Of a DNA stretch of 64,000 nucleotides, positions 24,878 through 33,657 are shown in pieces. The notes beneath the pieces were generated by a model that did not search any database, was not told the origin of the DNA, and saw only the letters and a program-made list of their open reading frames with translations. The stretch's first letter is position 1; the number at the start of each line of letters is the position of its first letter. Source of the stretch: Flavobacterium sp. AG291 (GTDB lineage: Bacteria; Bacteroidota; Bacteroidia; Flavobacteriales; Flavobacteriaceae); assembly GCF_003350375.1 (NCBI RefSeq), contig NZ_QQAR01000006.1, positions 1 to 64,000 of the forward strand, read 5' to 3'. A program made the position numbers and the translations under genes.

Positions 24878-25720
24878 TTAGCCCTGTGCAGCGATAGCCA
24901 CATCTTCCCAGGCTTCCCATTCGGCCATACGCTCAGCATAGGCACCTTTTACCCAAGACAGGTTATTACTACCCAAAGACAAACGCAATGGAGGGTTTTC
25001 TGAATCTACCGCAGCAAATAATCCTGCCGGAGTAGCATCGGGGTTACCACGCTCTAGGTTTTGCAGGTTTTGGAAGAAGTTGTTTTTAAAATCTTCATAA
25101 ACCTCCATTCCCGGCGCAAACTTAAGCGACTCCTGACTGCCAAATTCTGTAGCATAAGCACCCGGTTCGATAATGGTTACTTTAATACCAAAGTCTTTAA
25201 CCTCTATTGAAAGGCTTTCGTGTATTGCTTCAAAGGCCCATTTAGACGAGGCATAGTAGCCAATAACCGGAAGTGTTACATGTCCCAGATTACTTGATGT
25301 TCCCAGTATATGACCATACCCCTGCTCTCTTAGTATAGGCAAAGCAGCCTGTATAACAGCAACTGCACCAAAAATATTAGTATCATACATCGCCTTTACA
25401 TCCTCGGCACTGGCTTCTTCAATTGTACCTACCAATGAATAACCCGCGTTGTTAAGCACTACATCAAGCCTGCCGAAATGAGCATGCGCTTTTTGTACCG
25501 CTTCTTTTGCCTGAGCAGCATTGGTAACATCAAGTTCCAGCGTAAGTACGTTATCGCCAAACTGTTCATTAAGCATAGCAATGCTTTTAAGATTACGTGC
25601 CGTAGCAACTACTTTATCACCGCGTTTTAACGCTGCTTCTGTCCACACACGGCCAAACCCACGTGATGCTCCTGTAATAAACCAAACTTTTGTACTATCT
25701 GTTGTTTTTTGATCTGACAT
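24878..25720 (-). CDS. SDR family oxidoreductase (module 1)
   Basis: 280 residues, a classical short-chain dehydrogenase with NAD(P) motif TGASRGFG (about 16-23), 'NNAGY' (about 91-95), catalytic Ser in 'GTSSNLG' and YxxxK in 'YYASSKWAFEAI'. Substrate not predictable. The arginines in 'TARN' after the second strand hint at NADPH. The gene has an unusual promoter (25749-25812) and an AraC regulator right behind it. Confidence 0.93.
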   Translation of the reverse strand: MSDQKTTDSTKVWFITGASRGFGRVWTEAALKRGDKVVATARNLKSIAMLNEQFGDNVLTLELDVTNAAQAKEAVQKAHAHFGRLDVVLNNAGYSLVGTIEEASAEDVKAMYDTNIFGAVAVIQAALPILREQGYGHILGTSSNLGHVTLPVIGYYASSKWAFEAIHESLSIEVKDFGIKVTIIEPGAYATEFGSQESLKFAPGMEVYEDFKNNFFQNLQNLERGNPDATPAGLFAAVDSENPPLRLSLGSNNLSWVKGAYAERMAEWEAWEDVAIAAQG

Positions 25721-25748
25721 AATTTATATGTTTTTAAAATTGATAGTA

Positions 25749-25812
25749 CAAAGTTCGGCAGGTAGCGTATTATAGATGTAGCCAAATTGAGTAGAAACTT
25801 AGCCGAAATGAG
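25749..25812 (-). promoter_or_regulatory. SDR module 1 promoter with direct-repeat operator
   Basis: Reading leftward, CTCATTTCGGCTAAG (25812-25798) and CTCAATTTGGCTACA (25791-25777) are direct repeats exactly 21 bp apart with 11 of 15 bases shared. The near copy covers the -33 position of a -7 element written GAACTTTG (25756-25749). No TTG is present. This is the layout of an AraC-activated promoter (inference). Confidence 0.5.
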
Positions 25813-25958
25813 GAACTTGTTTTTATGAAGGTCTTTTTCATTTCAAATAACATTTCACCAAAATAAAAAAAAATAAGATTATTCCTTTAATCAGGTATTT
25901 AAACCATAACCATTCCCCCTATTTCTGTACCTTTGCAGCCTAATACAACGATCATCAA

Positions 25959-26537
25959 ATGAAATTAGAAGACGCAATAAAACAAAGAAGCGGAAATACA
26001 TGTGAATTAAGCGGTACTACAGATAACCTTGTAATATATGAAGTACCACCAGCGCAAAATACGGGTGCTGACGGCTCTATACTTATCAGCGAAAAATGCC
26101 TGAACCAGATAGACAAAAAAGAAGAGCTTGACAGTAAGTTCTGGCAGGGCGTACTTCCTACATCTATGTGGAGTGAGGTTCCTGCTGTACAGGTAGTTTC
26201 ATGGCGTATGCTGAACCGTTTCCGTAACGAAAGCTGGGCAGCCGATGCGCTTGACATGATGTACCTTGATGATGAGAACCTGGAATGGGCTAAAGCTACC
26301 GGAGACCATACCGGCGACGGAGAAGTGCAATTGCACAAAGACAGTAACGGTAATATCCTTCAGAATGGCGATACCGTTACGCTTATTAAAGATCTTGATG
26401 TAAAAGGTTCAACGCTGAATGCTAAAATTGGTACAGCAGTACGAAATATTCGTCTTGTTCACGACAACCACGAACAAATTGAAGGGAAAATAGAAGGACA
26501 GCAAATTGTTATCCTTACTAAATATGTAAAGAAGTAA
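25959..26537 (+). CDS. PhnA domain-containing protein
   Basis: 192 residues. The C-terminal third is the PhnA/YjdM domain: '[23 protein letters not shown]', '[32 protein letters not shown]'. The N-terminal part starts with C15 and a CELSG box that may belong to a degraded zinc ribbon, then a helical insert. Despite its name the family has no demonstrated role in phosphonate use and is best called conserved, of unknown function. -7 element TACCTTTG at 25928-25935; own terminator. Confidence 0.88.
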   Translation: MKLEDAIKQRSGNTCELSGTTDNLVIYEVPPAQNTGADGSILISEKCLNQIDKKEELDSKFWQGVLPTSMWSEVPAVQVVSWRMLNRFRNESWAADALDMMYLDDENLEWAKATGDHTGDGEVQLHKDSNGNILQNGDTVTLIKDLDVKGSTLNAKIGTAVRNIRLVHDNHEQIEGKIEGQQIVILTKYVKK

Positions 26538-26557
26538 TCTTTATTTATAATTATAAA

Positions 26558-26586
26558 GAAAAACCCGGAAATTTCCGGGTTTCTTG
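26558..26586 (+). terminator. terminator after PhnA-domain gene
   Basis: AAACCCGGAA/ATTTCCGGGTTT perfect stem, then TTC-TTG-TTTTT. Confidence 0.85.
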
Positions 26587-26599
26587 TTTTTTATCTGGA

Positions 26600-27106
26600 T
26601 TATTCCAATACTTTCTCATAGGCTCTTCTGGCACTGCCCCTGAAAAAAACTTCACCACAGTATACATAACCCAGCTTTTCGAATATCTTCATCATGGCAG
26701 GATTGTCAAAATTGGTATCAGCTTTTATACTGTGGATGTTATTATCTAAAGCATAGCTTTCTATATGTTTTAAGATTTGAGCCGACAAGCCCTGCCCTAT
26801 ATAATCCGAAGAAACAGCAACCCTGTGCACCACTACAAAATCATCATTAGTAATCCATTTGCCTTCAATGCCGGTATAAGCGGGTTCGTCATTAATTAAC
26901 ACAGCACTGTAGCCAATAATTTTATCCCCATCGGTCAGCACAAAGCCAACGCCTTTCTCTATATCATTTTGTATAACATCAGGATTAGGATACCCATCCT
27001 GCCATTGTTTACTACCATCTTCTTTACGCCTGTCTATTGCCTGTTGTAATATGTCCCATATTTGGGAAGCATCTTCAGGCTGCGCTTTTCTAAAATTGTA
27101 TTCCAT
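26600..27106 (-). CDS. GNAT family N-acetyltransferase
   Basis: Start at 27106 (MEYNFRKAQPEDASQIWDIL) gives 168 residues. The acetyl-CoA site is 'VVHRVAVSSDYIGQGLSAQIL' (Q/RxxGxG/A-like: YIGQGLS), followed by 'IKADTNFDNPAMMKIFEKLGYVYCGEV', the usual end of the fold. Substrate unknown. Stands alone. Confidence 0.92.
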   Translation of the reverse strand: MEYNFRKAQPEDASQIWDILQQAIDRRKEDGSKQWQDGYPNPDVIQNDIEKGVGFVLTDGDKIIGYSAVLINDEPAYTGIEGKWITNDDFVVVHRVAVSSDYIGQGLSAQILKHIESYALDNNIHSIKADTNFDNPAMMKIFEKLGYVYCGEVFFRGSARRAYEKVLE

Positions 27107-27211
27107 AGGCGTAAATTTAGAAAACATATCGTGATTACAGACCTTATTATATACAAAAGCAGAAACACCTTATGATGTTTCTGCCCTTTTTAAATTAAAA
27201 GCTTTCTGATA

Positions 27212-27955
27212 TTATTTCATTGCATAACGGGTATAACCACCATCGGCAACTATGTCAGCTCCGGTAATAAAGCTCGCCGCATCGGAAGCAAGGAACAATA
27301 CCGTTTTAGCAATTTCGTCAGCCTCACCTAGTCTTTGCAGCCCCGTCGCAGAAGCAAGGTATTCTTTAGCCTCAGCTGTCGCAACAGATTCCAAACCCGG
27401 TGTTTGTATAGGGCCCGGACTCACCATGTTTACGCGGATCTTTCTGTCTACAAGTTCGTTTGCTGCAATATGTGCAATCTTGTTTATTGCACCTTTCGTT
27501 GCAGAATAAATACTTGTACCTATGTTTGCCGCAGTTGCCACTACCGATGATGTAATTATTACCGATGCTCCTTCAGAAAGATGAGGAATGAATTTTTGCA
27601 GCGTAAAGAAATGCCCTTTTACATTAGTATTAAACTGCGCATCAAATTCTTCTTCAGTTACCTGATCTATCGGACCGAAAGTTGCTATCGCTGCATTAAG
27701 GAAAAGTACATCAACCTTGTTACCTGTTTCAGCGATTGCTTTTTCAAGAATAGCAATATCTGCTAGTTTAGATGTATCAGAAACAACTGTTTTTAACCTT
27801 GAATTATTGATCTCCGCTGCTGCTTTTTCCAGGTTAGCTGAAGATCTACCGGTAATCCATACGTTTGCTCCTTCGTTAATAAATGCCTTTGCGGTGGCAA
27901 AACCTATTCCCGTTGTTCCACCTGTTATAACTACGTTTTTATTATTAAAGCTCAT
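27212..27955 (-). CDS. SDR family oxidoreductase (under HxlR control)
   Basis: Start placed at 27955 (MSFNNKNVVITGGTTGIG), 247 residues. Rossmann motif TGGTTGIG, 'LFLNAAIATFGP' in place of NNAG, catalytic Ser in 'ITSSVVA' and YSATK as YxxxK. A broad family of NAD(P)H carbonyl reductases. It is divergent from an HxlR regulator, with GTAAC dyads between them. A leftward TAATTTTG -7 element lies at 27987-27980, close to the start codon. Confidence 0.92.
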   Translation of the reverse strand: MSFNNKNVVITGGTTGIGFATAKAFINEGANVWITGRSSANLEKAAAEINNSRLKTVVSDTSKLADIAILEKAIAETGNKVDVLFLNAAIATFGPIDQVTEEEFDAQFNTNVKGHFFTLQKFIPHLSEGASVIITSSVVATAANIGTSIYSATKGAINKIAHIAANELVDRKIRVNMVSPGPIQTPGLESVATAEAKEYLASATGLQRLGEADEIAKTVLFLASDAASFITGADIVADGGYTRYAMK

Positions 27956-28007
27956 TGTAAATATTTTATTGTTACACTGCAAAATTAGGCTACTTTAGTT
28001 TATTTAA

Positions 28008-28036
28008 GTAACTTTGTTACAAAAAGTAACAGTAAC
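28008..28036. promoter_or_regulatory. GTAAC/GTTAC operator between SDR and HxlR genes
   Basis: GTAAC-TTT-GTTAC (28008-28020), then GTTAC-AAAAA-GTAAC (28016-28030) and a further GTAAC (28032-28036). The rightward -7 element TAACTTTG (28009-28016) lies inside. Two more GTAAC copies follow at 28051 and 28061. A redox-sensed HxlR dimer could block the hxlR promoter here (inference). Confidence 0.5.
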
Positions 28037-28057
28037 ATTTGAGAAACCTAGTAACCT

Positions 28058-28411
28058 ATGAGTAACAACCCTTGTAATCCGGCCCACACAAAAGAGATAA
28101 TGGCAATTCATGATACAATGGATGTATTGAACGGCAAATGGAAAATATCCATAATCTCTTCTATCTGCTATTACAACCAAAGAAGATTTTCGGATATACT
28201 GAATGATGTAAACGGTATTTCTAACAAAATGCTGAGCAAAGAACTGAAGGAACTGGAGATGAATAAGCTTGTAAAGCGCACAGTACTCGATACTCAGCCT
28301 ATAACGGTGCAATATCAGTTAACAGAATACGGACTTACGCTCAGGACTATAATTAACGACCTTGCTGAATGGGGACTAAAACACCGTCAGCTTATTACAC
28401 AGGATATGTAA
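28058..28411 (+). CDS. HxlR family transcriptional regulator
   Basis: 117 residues, a winged-helix of the HxlR family: 'TMDVLNGKWKISIISSICYYNQRRFSDILNDVNGISNKMLSKELKELE' and 'YQLTEYGLTLRTIINDLAEWGL'. It has an N-terminal Cys (about residue 6) in the position used for thiol sensing by the YodB/HypR group, plus a second Cys in the helix-turn-helix. Divergent from the SDR at 27212-27955, which it probably controls. Confidence 0.93.
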   Translation: MSNNPCNPAHTKEIMAIHDTMDVLNGKWKISIISSICYYNQRRFSDILNDVNGISNKMLSKELKELEMNKLVKRTVLDTQPITVQYQLTEYGLTLRTIINDLAEWGLKHRQLITQDM

Positions 28412-28515
28412 TTTGTCAAAACCGGTATTAGCTATATAAACCAAAAAAATTATAGTAAATTAACTTAAGTGAATTTCCCATATTTAATTGTTGTGAAAAT
28501 TTGCAATAAAAAAAT

Positions 28516-29016
28516 ATGGGACTTTCAAACTTAGGTATTTTTCACACAGTTATCGGTATACTTGCCATTGTTGCCGCATTAATATCATTCATTAATTTCG
28601 GAAAGATCAGTTTAAGTAAACTATCCGGTAAAATCTATTTTTATGCCACGGTAGTTACATCATTAACAGCTTTAGGCTTTACCAAACACGGAGCGTTTAA
28701 TCCGGGGCATATTTTTTCCCTGTTCATCGTTGTACTGGTAGTAATAGCTTTTATCCTTCATTTAAAGAAGAAAGGAAACACAAAAGTACGCTTTTTCGAG
28801 AACTTCTTATTGTCATTTAGTTTCTTCCTGTCGCTTGTACCGACAGTAAACGAGACCCTGACGCGTGTTCCATTGGGTCATCCTCTCGCAAAAGACCCTA
28901 CTGCCCCCATAATACAGCAGGTGTTACTTATATTTTTTGTACTGTTTATTGCCGGATCGGTTTTCCAGTTTATCAAACAAAGAAAGCTTAACAGAAGCCT
29001 TTCTGAAACAAATTAA
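28516..29016 (+). CDS. DUF2306-like integral membrane protein
   Basis: 166 residues with about four membrane spans (residues about 8-28, 42-60, 66-85, 95-115, 138-158) and little else. The pattern 'LSGKIYFYATVVTSLTALG..HGAFNPGHIFSLFIVVL' fits DUF2306-type membrane proteins. No catalytic residues evident. Followed 41 bp later by a Crp-type regulator; may be co-transcribed. Confidence 0.78.
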   Translation: MGLSNLGIFHTVIGILAIVAALISFINFGKISLSKLSGKIYFYATVVTSLTALGFTKHGAFNPGHIFSLFIVVLVVIAFILHLKKKGNTKVRFFENFLLSFSFFLSLVPTVNETLTRVPLGHPLAKDPTAPIIQQVLLIFFVLFIAGSVFQFIKQRKLNRSLSETN

Positions 29017-29057
29017 TTTCTACTTTTATCGCAAAGCGAAAATGCAGAATATTAAAA

Positions 29058-29654
29058 ATGAGTACTGATTCGACAGCGATTTTAAACAGCGTATTAACAT
29101 CATTTGCGGCGCTAACGGAAAACGATATTTCCGTTAGCGCCTCTTTATGGCGCAGGCGCGAAATACATAAAGGCGACTTTTACAACAAACAGAACATCGT
29201 CTGTAAAGATTTGGGCATTGTTGTAAAAGGCATCTTCAGGGTATATTATTATGATGAGAAAACGGATGAAGAGAAAAATATGTTCTTTTTCTCCGAAGGA
29301 CAATTCATTGTATCCTTCCGTAGCTTTCTTTACCAATATCCATGCGTATATTACATTGAGGCACTTGAAGATGCTGAAGTGGTGTATTTGCCTTATGACG
29401 ATTTGCAAAATCTGTATGCAAACCATAAACCCTGGGAACGCTTTGGCAGGATACTGGCAGAACATTTCTTCAATCAGTCACAAGGGCGTTCTGAAGAGTT
29501 GTTGTTCTTTAGCCACGAAAAGCGTTACCAAAACCTTTTAGTGCAGCATCCTAACATAGTACAGCGTGTACCCTCCTTTCACATAGCTTCATACCTTGGC
29601 ATTAAAAACCAATCTTTAAGCCGCATCAAAAAAAGATTACTTGATAATAAATAG
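29058..29654 (+). CDS. Crp/Fnr family transcriptional regulator
   Basis: 198 residues. Residues about 25-125 form a cyclic-nucleotide-type beta-roll ('VVKGIFRVYYYDEKTDEEKNMFFFSEGQFI' and 'YIEALEDAEVVYLPYDDLQNLY'), and a C-terminal helix-turn-helix follows ('PSFHIASYLGIKNQSLSRIKKRL'). No Cys cluster for an Fe-S centre. The usual GE-RS cAMP contacts are absent, so it likely senses something else. Lies just upstream of the AKR1 operator. Confidence 0.9.
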   Translation: MSTDSTAILNSVLTSFAALTENDISVSASLWRRREIHKGDFYNKQNIVCKDLGIVVKGIFRVYYYDEKTDEEKNMFFFSEGQFIVSFRSFLYQYPCVYYIEALEDAEVVYLPYDDLQNLYANHKPWERFGRILAEHFFNQSQGRSEELLFFSHEKRYQNLLVQHPNIVQRVPSFHIASYLGIKNQSLSRIKKRLLDNK

Positions 29655-29663
29655 ATTTTTCTG

Positions 29664-29730
29664 TGAGCCGTACAGACAACTAAATTGAGCTGTGCACGAA
29701 AACAGCAACGCTGCATTATGCTGAACTTTG
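29664..29730 (+). promoter_or_regulatory. aldo/keto reductase 1 promoter with direct-repeat operator
   Basis: TGAGCCGTACAGA (29664-29676) and TGAGCTGTGCACG (29686-29698) are direct repeats 22 bp apart (9 of 13 bases). The near copy sits around -33 of the GAACTTTG -7 element at 29723-29730. Same layout as at 25749-25812 and 31609-31669. Confidence 0.45.
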
Positions 29731-29758
29731 CAATGTTAATCATCAATAAAAATTAATA

Positions 29759-30730
29759 ATGACAACAATAAAAAAGATTCAGCTTGGCAACAATGGCCCC
29801 CTAGTATCTAAACTGGGATTAGGCTGTATGCGTATGTCCTCTGTATGGGGTGGCGCTCAAAATGACGAAAACGAAAGCATTGCTACCATTCAGCAGGCAT
29901 TGGATAACGGTATCAACTTTTTAAACACTGGAGATTTTTACGGAAGCGGTCACAACGAAATGCTGGTAGGCAAAGCCATAAAAGGACGCAGGGATGATGC
30001 TTTCATCAGCGTTAAATTTGGGGCTATATTTTACAACGGACAATGGATTGGCCTTGACCTTCGCCCGGTGGCTATCAAAAACTTTATTAATTACTCTCTT
30101 ACCCGTTTAGGTATAGACACCATCGACCTGTATCAGCCTTGCCGTATGGATGGCAGTGTGCCTTTAGAGGATATAATCGGAACAATCTCTGATTTGATAA
30201 AAGAAGGTAAAGTACGCCACCTTGGTGTTTCGGAAATCACTCCAGAGCAACTTCGCAAGGCAAACAGCATACATCCTATATCGGCTTTAGAGATAGGTTA
30301 TTCATTAGCTGACCGCCAGATAGAGACTGATCTGTTGCCTACAGCAAAAGAACTCGGTATAGGCGTAGTAGCATTTGCCAATACTGCAGAAGGACTGTTA
30401 ACCGGAAACATGAAAGCTCCTCTAGCCGAAAATGACTACCAAAATCATTTTTCACGCTTTCAGGGAGAGAACCTGATAAAAAACCTTGAAAAGGTAGAAG
30501 TACTTAAAGCCATTGCTAACGAAAAAGGATTCACTCCAACTCAATTAGCTATTGCATGGGTTAATGCTCAGGGTGACCACATCATGCCATTGGTAAGTAT
30601 GAGCAAAAGGTCAAGGCTTCCGGAAAATATGAAAGCTATGGAAATTACATTTACTCCTGAAGAAATGAATGCACTAAACACCAATTTTGCAGTTGGATCT
30701 ATACTTGGTGGCACATATCTTCAGCGATAA
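29759..30730 (+). CDS. aldo/keto reductase (module 2, altered catalytic tetrad)
   Basis: 323 residues in an AKR (beta/alpha)8 barrel. The expected tetrad is Asp, Tyr, Lys, His. Here the Asp region reads 'LNTGDFYG' (Asp to Asn, Tyr kept), the Lys is kept in 'SVKFGA', and the His region 'DLYQPCRMDG' has no His. This 'NTGDFYG/YQPCR' form matches a known AKR subfamily (from memory), so activity may persist in another chemistry, or the protein may bind ligand only. The AraC regulator follows after 20 bp. Confidence 0.9.
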   Translation: MTTIKKIQLGNNGPLVSKLGLGCMRMSSVWGGAQNDENESIATIQQALDNGINFLNTGDFYGSGHNEMLVGKAIKGRRDDAFISVKFGAIFYNGQWIGLDLRPVAIKNFINYSLTRLGIDTIDLYQPCRMDGSVPLEDIIGTISDLIKEGKVRHLGVSEITPEQLRKANSIHPISALEIGYSLADRQIETDLLPTAKELGIGVVAFANTAEGLLTGNMKAPLAENDYQNHFSRFQGENLIKNLEKVEVLKAIANEKGFTPTQLAIAWVNAQGDHIMPLVSMSKRSRLPENMKAMEITFTPEEMNALNTNFAVGSILGGTYLQR

Positions 30731-30750
30731 GAATTTAGTATATTTACCTA

Positions 30751-31575
30751 ATGACAAATCCCAACGAAATAGTACCCGGAATAATATTCTATTCTTATCT
30801 CTCTAAAATGAGAAAGGACAAAATAGGATTCTTTGAGCACAATACACTTGTAATGCAGGTGTCGGGACATTTTACACTTGAAACAGAAGGACAGACTGTT
30901 TCTATGACCGATGGACAGATGCTGTTGATACGTAAAAACCAGTTGGGCGAAATTACCAAGCTACCAACCAATGGCAGGGATTACCAAACCATTGTTATTT
31001 GTCTTCAGGAAGAAATGTTGAGAAAAATTGCGCTCGAGCAACATACCGAACCTGTAAATAAATACAATGGGCCGCTTAACGTACTTATTCCGGGAAATGA
31101 TTTTTTGCGGGGCTTTTTTCAGTCGATAATGCCGTATGTGCAAAATTCAGAAGCAGGAATAACCGAATCAATGGGATTACTTAAAGTTCGTGAGGCCGTA
31201 CAATTATTGCTGCACACTATGCCAGAGCTAAAGGATTTCCTATTTGACTTTTCTGAACCACATAAAATAGATCTGGAGAAGTTTATGCTAACCAATTACC
31301 ATTTTAATATGCCGGTTGAAAAATTCGCCTACTTAACAGGGAGAAGCCTTGCCGGCTTTAAACGTGATTTTCAGAAGATATTCGGAATGGCGCCAAGGCA
31401 TTGGTTAACCGAAAAAAGACTATCAGAGGCATTACACCTCATCGAAAAGAAAAACAAAAAGCCATCGTCTATTTATCTTGACCTTGGTTTTGAAAGCCTT
31501 TCGCATTTTTCGCATTCCTTTAAAAAGCGATTTGGAAAAACACCTTCTGCATATCTGGCATTAGATAAAGTTTAA
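30751..31575 (+). CDS. AraC family transcriptional regulator (module 2)
   Basis: 274 residues. Shorter than the other two AraC proteins in this block and not close to them. The N-terminal cupin-like part ('VSMTDGQMLLIRKNQLG') precedes a C-terminal HTH ('MPVEKFAYLTGRSLAGFKRDFQ', 'KKPSSIYLDLGFESLSHFSHSFKKRFGKTPSAY'). Twenty bp downstream of AKR1, so co-transcribed; probably regulates the AKR1 promoter. Confidence 0.93.
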   Translation: MTNPNEIVPGIIFYSYLSKMRKDKIGFFEHNTLVMQVSGHFTLETEGQTVSMTDGQMLLIRKNQLGEITKLPTNGRDYQTIVICLQEEMLRKIALEQHTEPVNKYNGPLNVLIPGNDFLRGFFQSIMPYVQNSEAGITESMGLLKVREAVQLLLHTMPELKDFLFDFSEPHKIDLEKFMLTNYHFNMPVEKFAYLTGRSLAGFKRDFQKIFGMAPRHWLTEKRLSEALHLIEKKNKKPSSIYLDLGFESLSHFSHSFKKRFGKTPSAYLALDKV

Positions 31576-31600
31576 GCCCTGTAATTACAGGGCTTTTTTA
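31573..31600 (+). terminator. terminator after AraC module 2
   Basis: AAGCCCTGTAATTACAGGGCTT perfect stem plus TTTT. Confidence 0.9.
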
Positions 31601-31608
31601 TTATCCCT

Positions 31609-31669
31609 GATTTACATACAAGCTTCAGGGATTTGCATACATCTGACTTTTTAATGATACCGAACTTTG
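31609..31669 (+). promoter_or_regulatory. aldo/keto reductase 2 promoter with direct-repeat operator
   Basis: GATTTACATACA (31609-31620) and GATTTGCATACA (31630-31641) are direct repeats exactly 21 bp apart with 11 of 12 bases shared. The second covers the -33 position of GAACTTTG (31662-31669). The best preserved of the three. Confidence 0.6.
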
Positions 31670-31688
31670 TCCTGTAAAAAACTAAAAC

Positions 31689-32693
31689 ATGCAAATCAAA
31701 AAGATATCATTAGGAAATCAGGGGCTTACAGTTCCTGTAGTTGGTTTAGGCTGTATGGGTATGACAGGCTTTCAGGAGGGAAACATATATGGGCCCGCAG
31801 ATGAGCAGGAAGCTATAGCAACCATTCACAGATCATTAGAGCTGGGCGGTAATTTTTTAGATACTGCAGACCTGTATGGCCCATTTAAAAATGAGCAGCT
31901 TATTGCAAAAGCCATTAAAAACAATCGTGACAAGTATATTATTGCCAGTAAATTTGGCTGGGAAATAGACGACAACAATCAGGTAACATGGGCCATTAAC
32001 GGCAAAAAAGAATATGTAAAAAAAGCTGTTGAGCGCTCGCTAAAAAACCTCAACACCGATTATATCGATCTGTATTACATGCACCGCCTTGATAAGAATA
32101 CACCAATAGAAGAAACCGTTGGTGCCATGAGCGAACTGGTTAAAGAAGGTAAGATAGGTTATATAGGTCTATCTGAAGTGTCTTCGGAAACTGTGAAAAG
32201 AGCGCATGCCGTTCATCCTGTTACGGCAGTACAAAGTGAATACTCTTTATTCGAGCGAACTGTAGAAGAACGTGGCATCCTTAAAATCCTAAACGATCTG
32301 GGAATTGGTTTTGTTGCCTACTCTCCTCTTGGACGTGGCTTTTTATCGGGTGAAATCCGTAGTATAGATGACCTGCCTGAAAATGATTTCCGTCGTGCAA
32401 TACCACGTTTTCAGGAAGAGCATTTCTATAAAAACCTGGAACTGGTAAAAGCGATAGAGAACATGGCTGCAGAAAAAAGTATTACATCTTCGCAGTTGGC
32501 TTTGGCATGGATCATAAGTAAAGGCATTTTACCAATACCGGGTACGAAAAGAAGAAAATACCTGGAACAAAACATAGCTGCAACAGCTATTGAACTGAGC
32601 CTGGCAGAATTGTCAAAACTGGAAAGCATTGTTCCATTAGGAACAGATACCGGCAATCCGTATGATGAGTTCAGTATGGGACTTATTGACTAA
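31689..32693 (+). CDS. aldo/keto reductase (module 3)
   Basis: 334 residues, complete AKR barrel. The tetrad is intact: Asp and Tyr in 'FLDTADLYG', Lys in 'IASKFGW', His in 'DLYYMHRLD'. The NADPH-binding end 'ILPIPGTKRRKYLEQNI' is standard. Close to the AKR13/YhdN-like group that reduces aldehydes and quinones. AraC module 3 follows after 67 bp. Confidence 0.95.
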   Translation: MQIKKISLGNQGLTVPVVGLGCMGMTGFQEGNIYGPADEQEAIATIHRSLELGGNFLDTADLYGPFKNEQLIAKAIKNNRDKYIIASKFGWEIDDNNQVTWAINGKKEYVKKAVERSLKNLNTDYIDLYYMHRLDKNTPIEETVGAMSELVKEGKIGYIGLSEVSSETVKRAHAVHPVTAVQSEYSLFERTVEERGILKILNDLGIGFVAYSPLGRGFLSGEIRSIDDLPENDFRRAIPRFQEEHFYKNLELVKAIENMAAEKSITSSQLALAWIISKGILPIPGTKRRKYLEQNIAATAIELSLAELSKLESIVPLGTDTGNPYDEFSMGLID

Positions 32694-32699
32694 AAAAAT

Positions 32700-32729
32700 A
32701 AGGCTGCATTTTTAACAATGCAGCCTTTC
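32700..32729 (+). terminator. terminator after aldo/keto reductase 2
   Basis: AAGGCTGCATT / AATGCAGCCTT stem with a 6-nt loop; T-rich tail. The AraC gene starts 30 bp on, so it may have partial read-through or its own promoter. Confidence 0.85.
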
Positions 32730-32760
32730 TTCTGTTATATGTAATCACTAAATTAGTACT

Positions 32761-33657
32761 ATGAATGCAATTAAATCCATATCGGAATTTCACAAGTTAT
32801 TGTCACTCCCTGAACCGCGTCATCCATTGGTAAGTGTTATTAACCTAGCCGAATGTATCTTTCTCGAAGATGATATATGGAAAGGATTTGTAAACCGCTT
32901 TTATTGTGTAGCCTTAAAAAGGGAAGCTAAGGGAAAAATAAAATATGGACAGCAGCATTATGATTACGACAAAGGCGTTTTAAGCTTTACGGCTCCCAAC
33001 CAGGTTCAGCATCTTGATTTAGAAACAGTAGAATGCGGGTCTGGTGATTTGCTTATTTTCCATCCGGATTTTTTATTGAAACATCCATTGGCAAACACTA
33101 TTCATACCTATGGCTTTTTCTCCTATGCAGTAAACGAAGCATTGCACCTTTCTGCTCAGGAAGAAAATGACCTTATCGAAATATTACAGAAGATTGATAA
33201 AGAGTATAGCCATATAGACAAGCATACCCAGGGAATTATTCTTTCGCAAATCGAGTTACTTCTCAATTATTCTAAACGATTTTATGAACGCCAATTCATT
33301 ACCCGAAAAAACAACAACCATCAGTTACTCATAAAATTTGAGCAGATAATAGATAGCTATTTTAATGATGTTACAGACGCTCCAAAACAACTGCTCACTG
33401 TGAATCACATTGCCGGACTGATGAATCTTTCGCCAAATTACCTTAGCGATTTGCTGCGTGTACACACCGGGCAAAATACCCAACAACATATACACGAAAA
33501 ACTAATTGAAAAGGCTAAAGAAAAGCTTTCTACAACTAACCTTTCTATAAGTGAAATAGCTTATGCAATTGGCTTTGAACACGCACAATCGTTCAGTACA
33601 CTCTTTAAAAAGAAAACCGATATGTCACCAATGGAATTCCGACAGACGTTTAATTAG
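32761..33657 (+). CDS. AraC family transcriptional regulator (module 3)
   Basis: 298 residues, paralogue of the regulator at 23891-24811, sharing for example 'KIKYGQqHYDYDkG', 'FFSYavNEALHLS' and 'GQNtQQHIHeKLIEKAKEkLS'. C-terminal AraC HTH at about 200-298. It lies downstream of the intact AKR with a terminator between. Its last 8 bp overlap the convergent exonuclease gene. Confidence 0.93.
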   Translation: MNAIKSISEFHKLLSLPEPRHPLVSVINLAECIFLEDDIWKGFVNRFYCVALKREAKGKIKYGQQHYDYDKGVLSFTAPNQVQHLDLETVECGSGDLLIFHPDFLLKHPLANTIHTYGFFSYAVNEALHLSAQEENDLIEILQKIDKEYSHIDKHTQGIILSQIELLLNYSKRFYERQFITRKNNNHQLLIKFEQIIDSYFNDVTDAPKQLLTVNHIAGLMNLSPNYLSDLLRVHTGQNTQQHIHEKLIEKAKEKLSTTNLSISEIAYAIGFEHAQSFSTLFKKKTDMSPMEFRQTFN

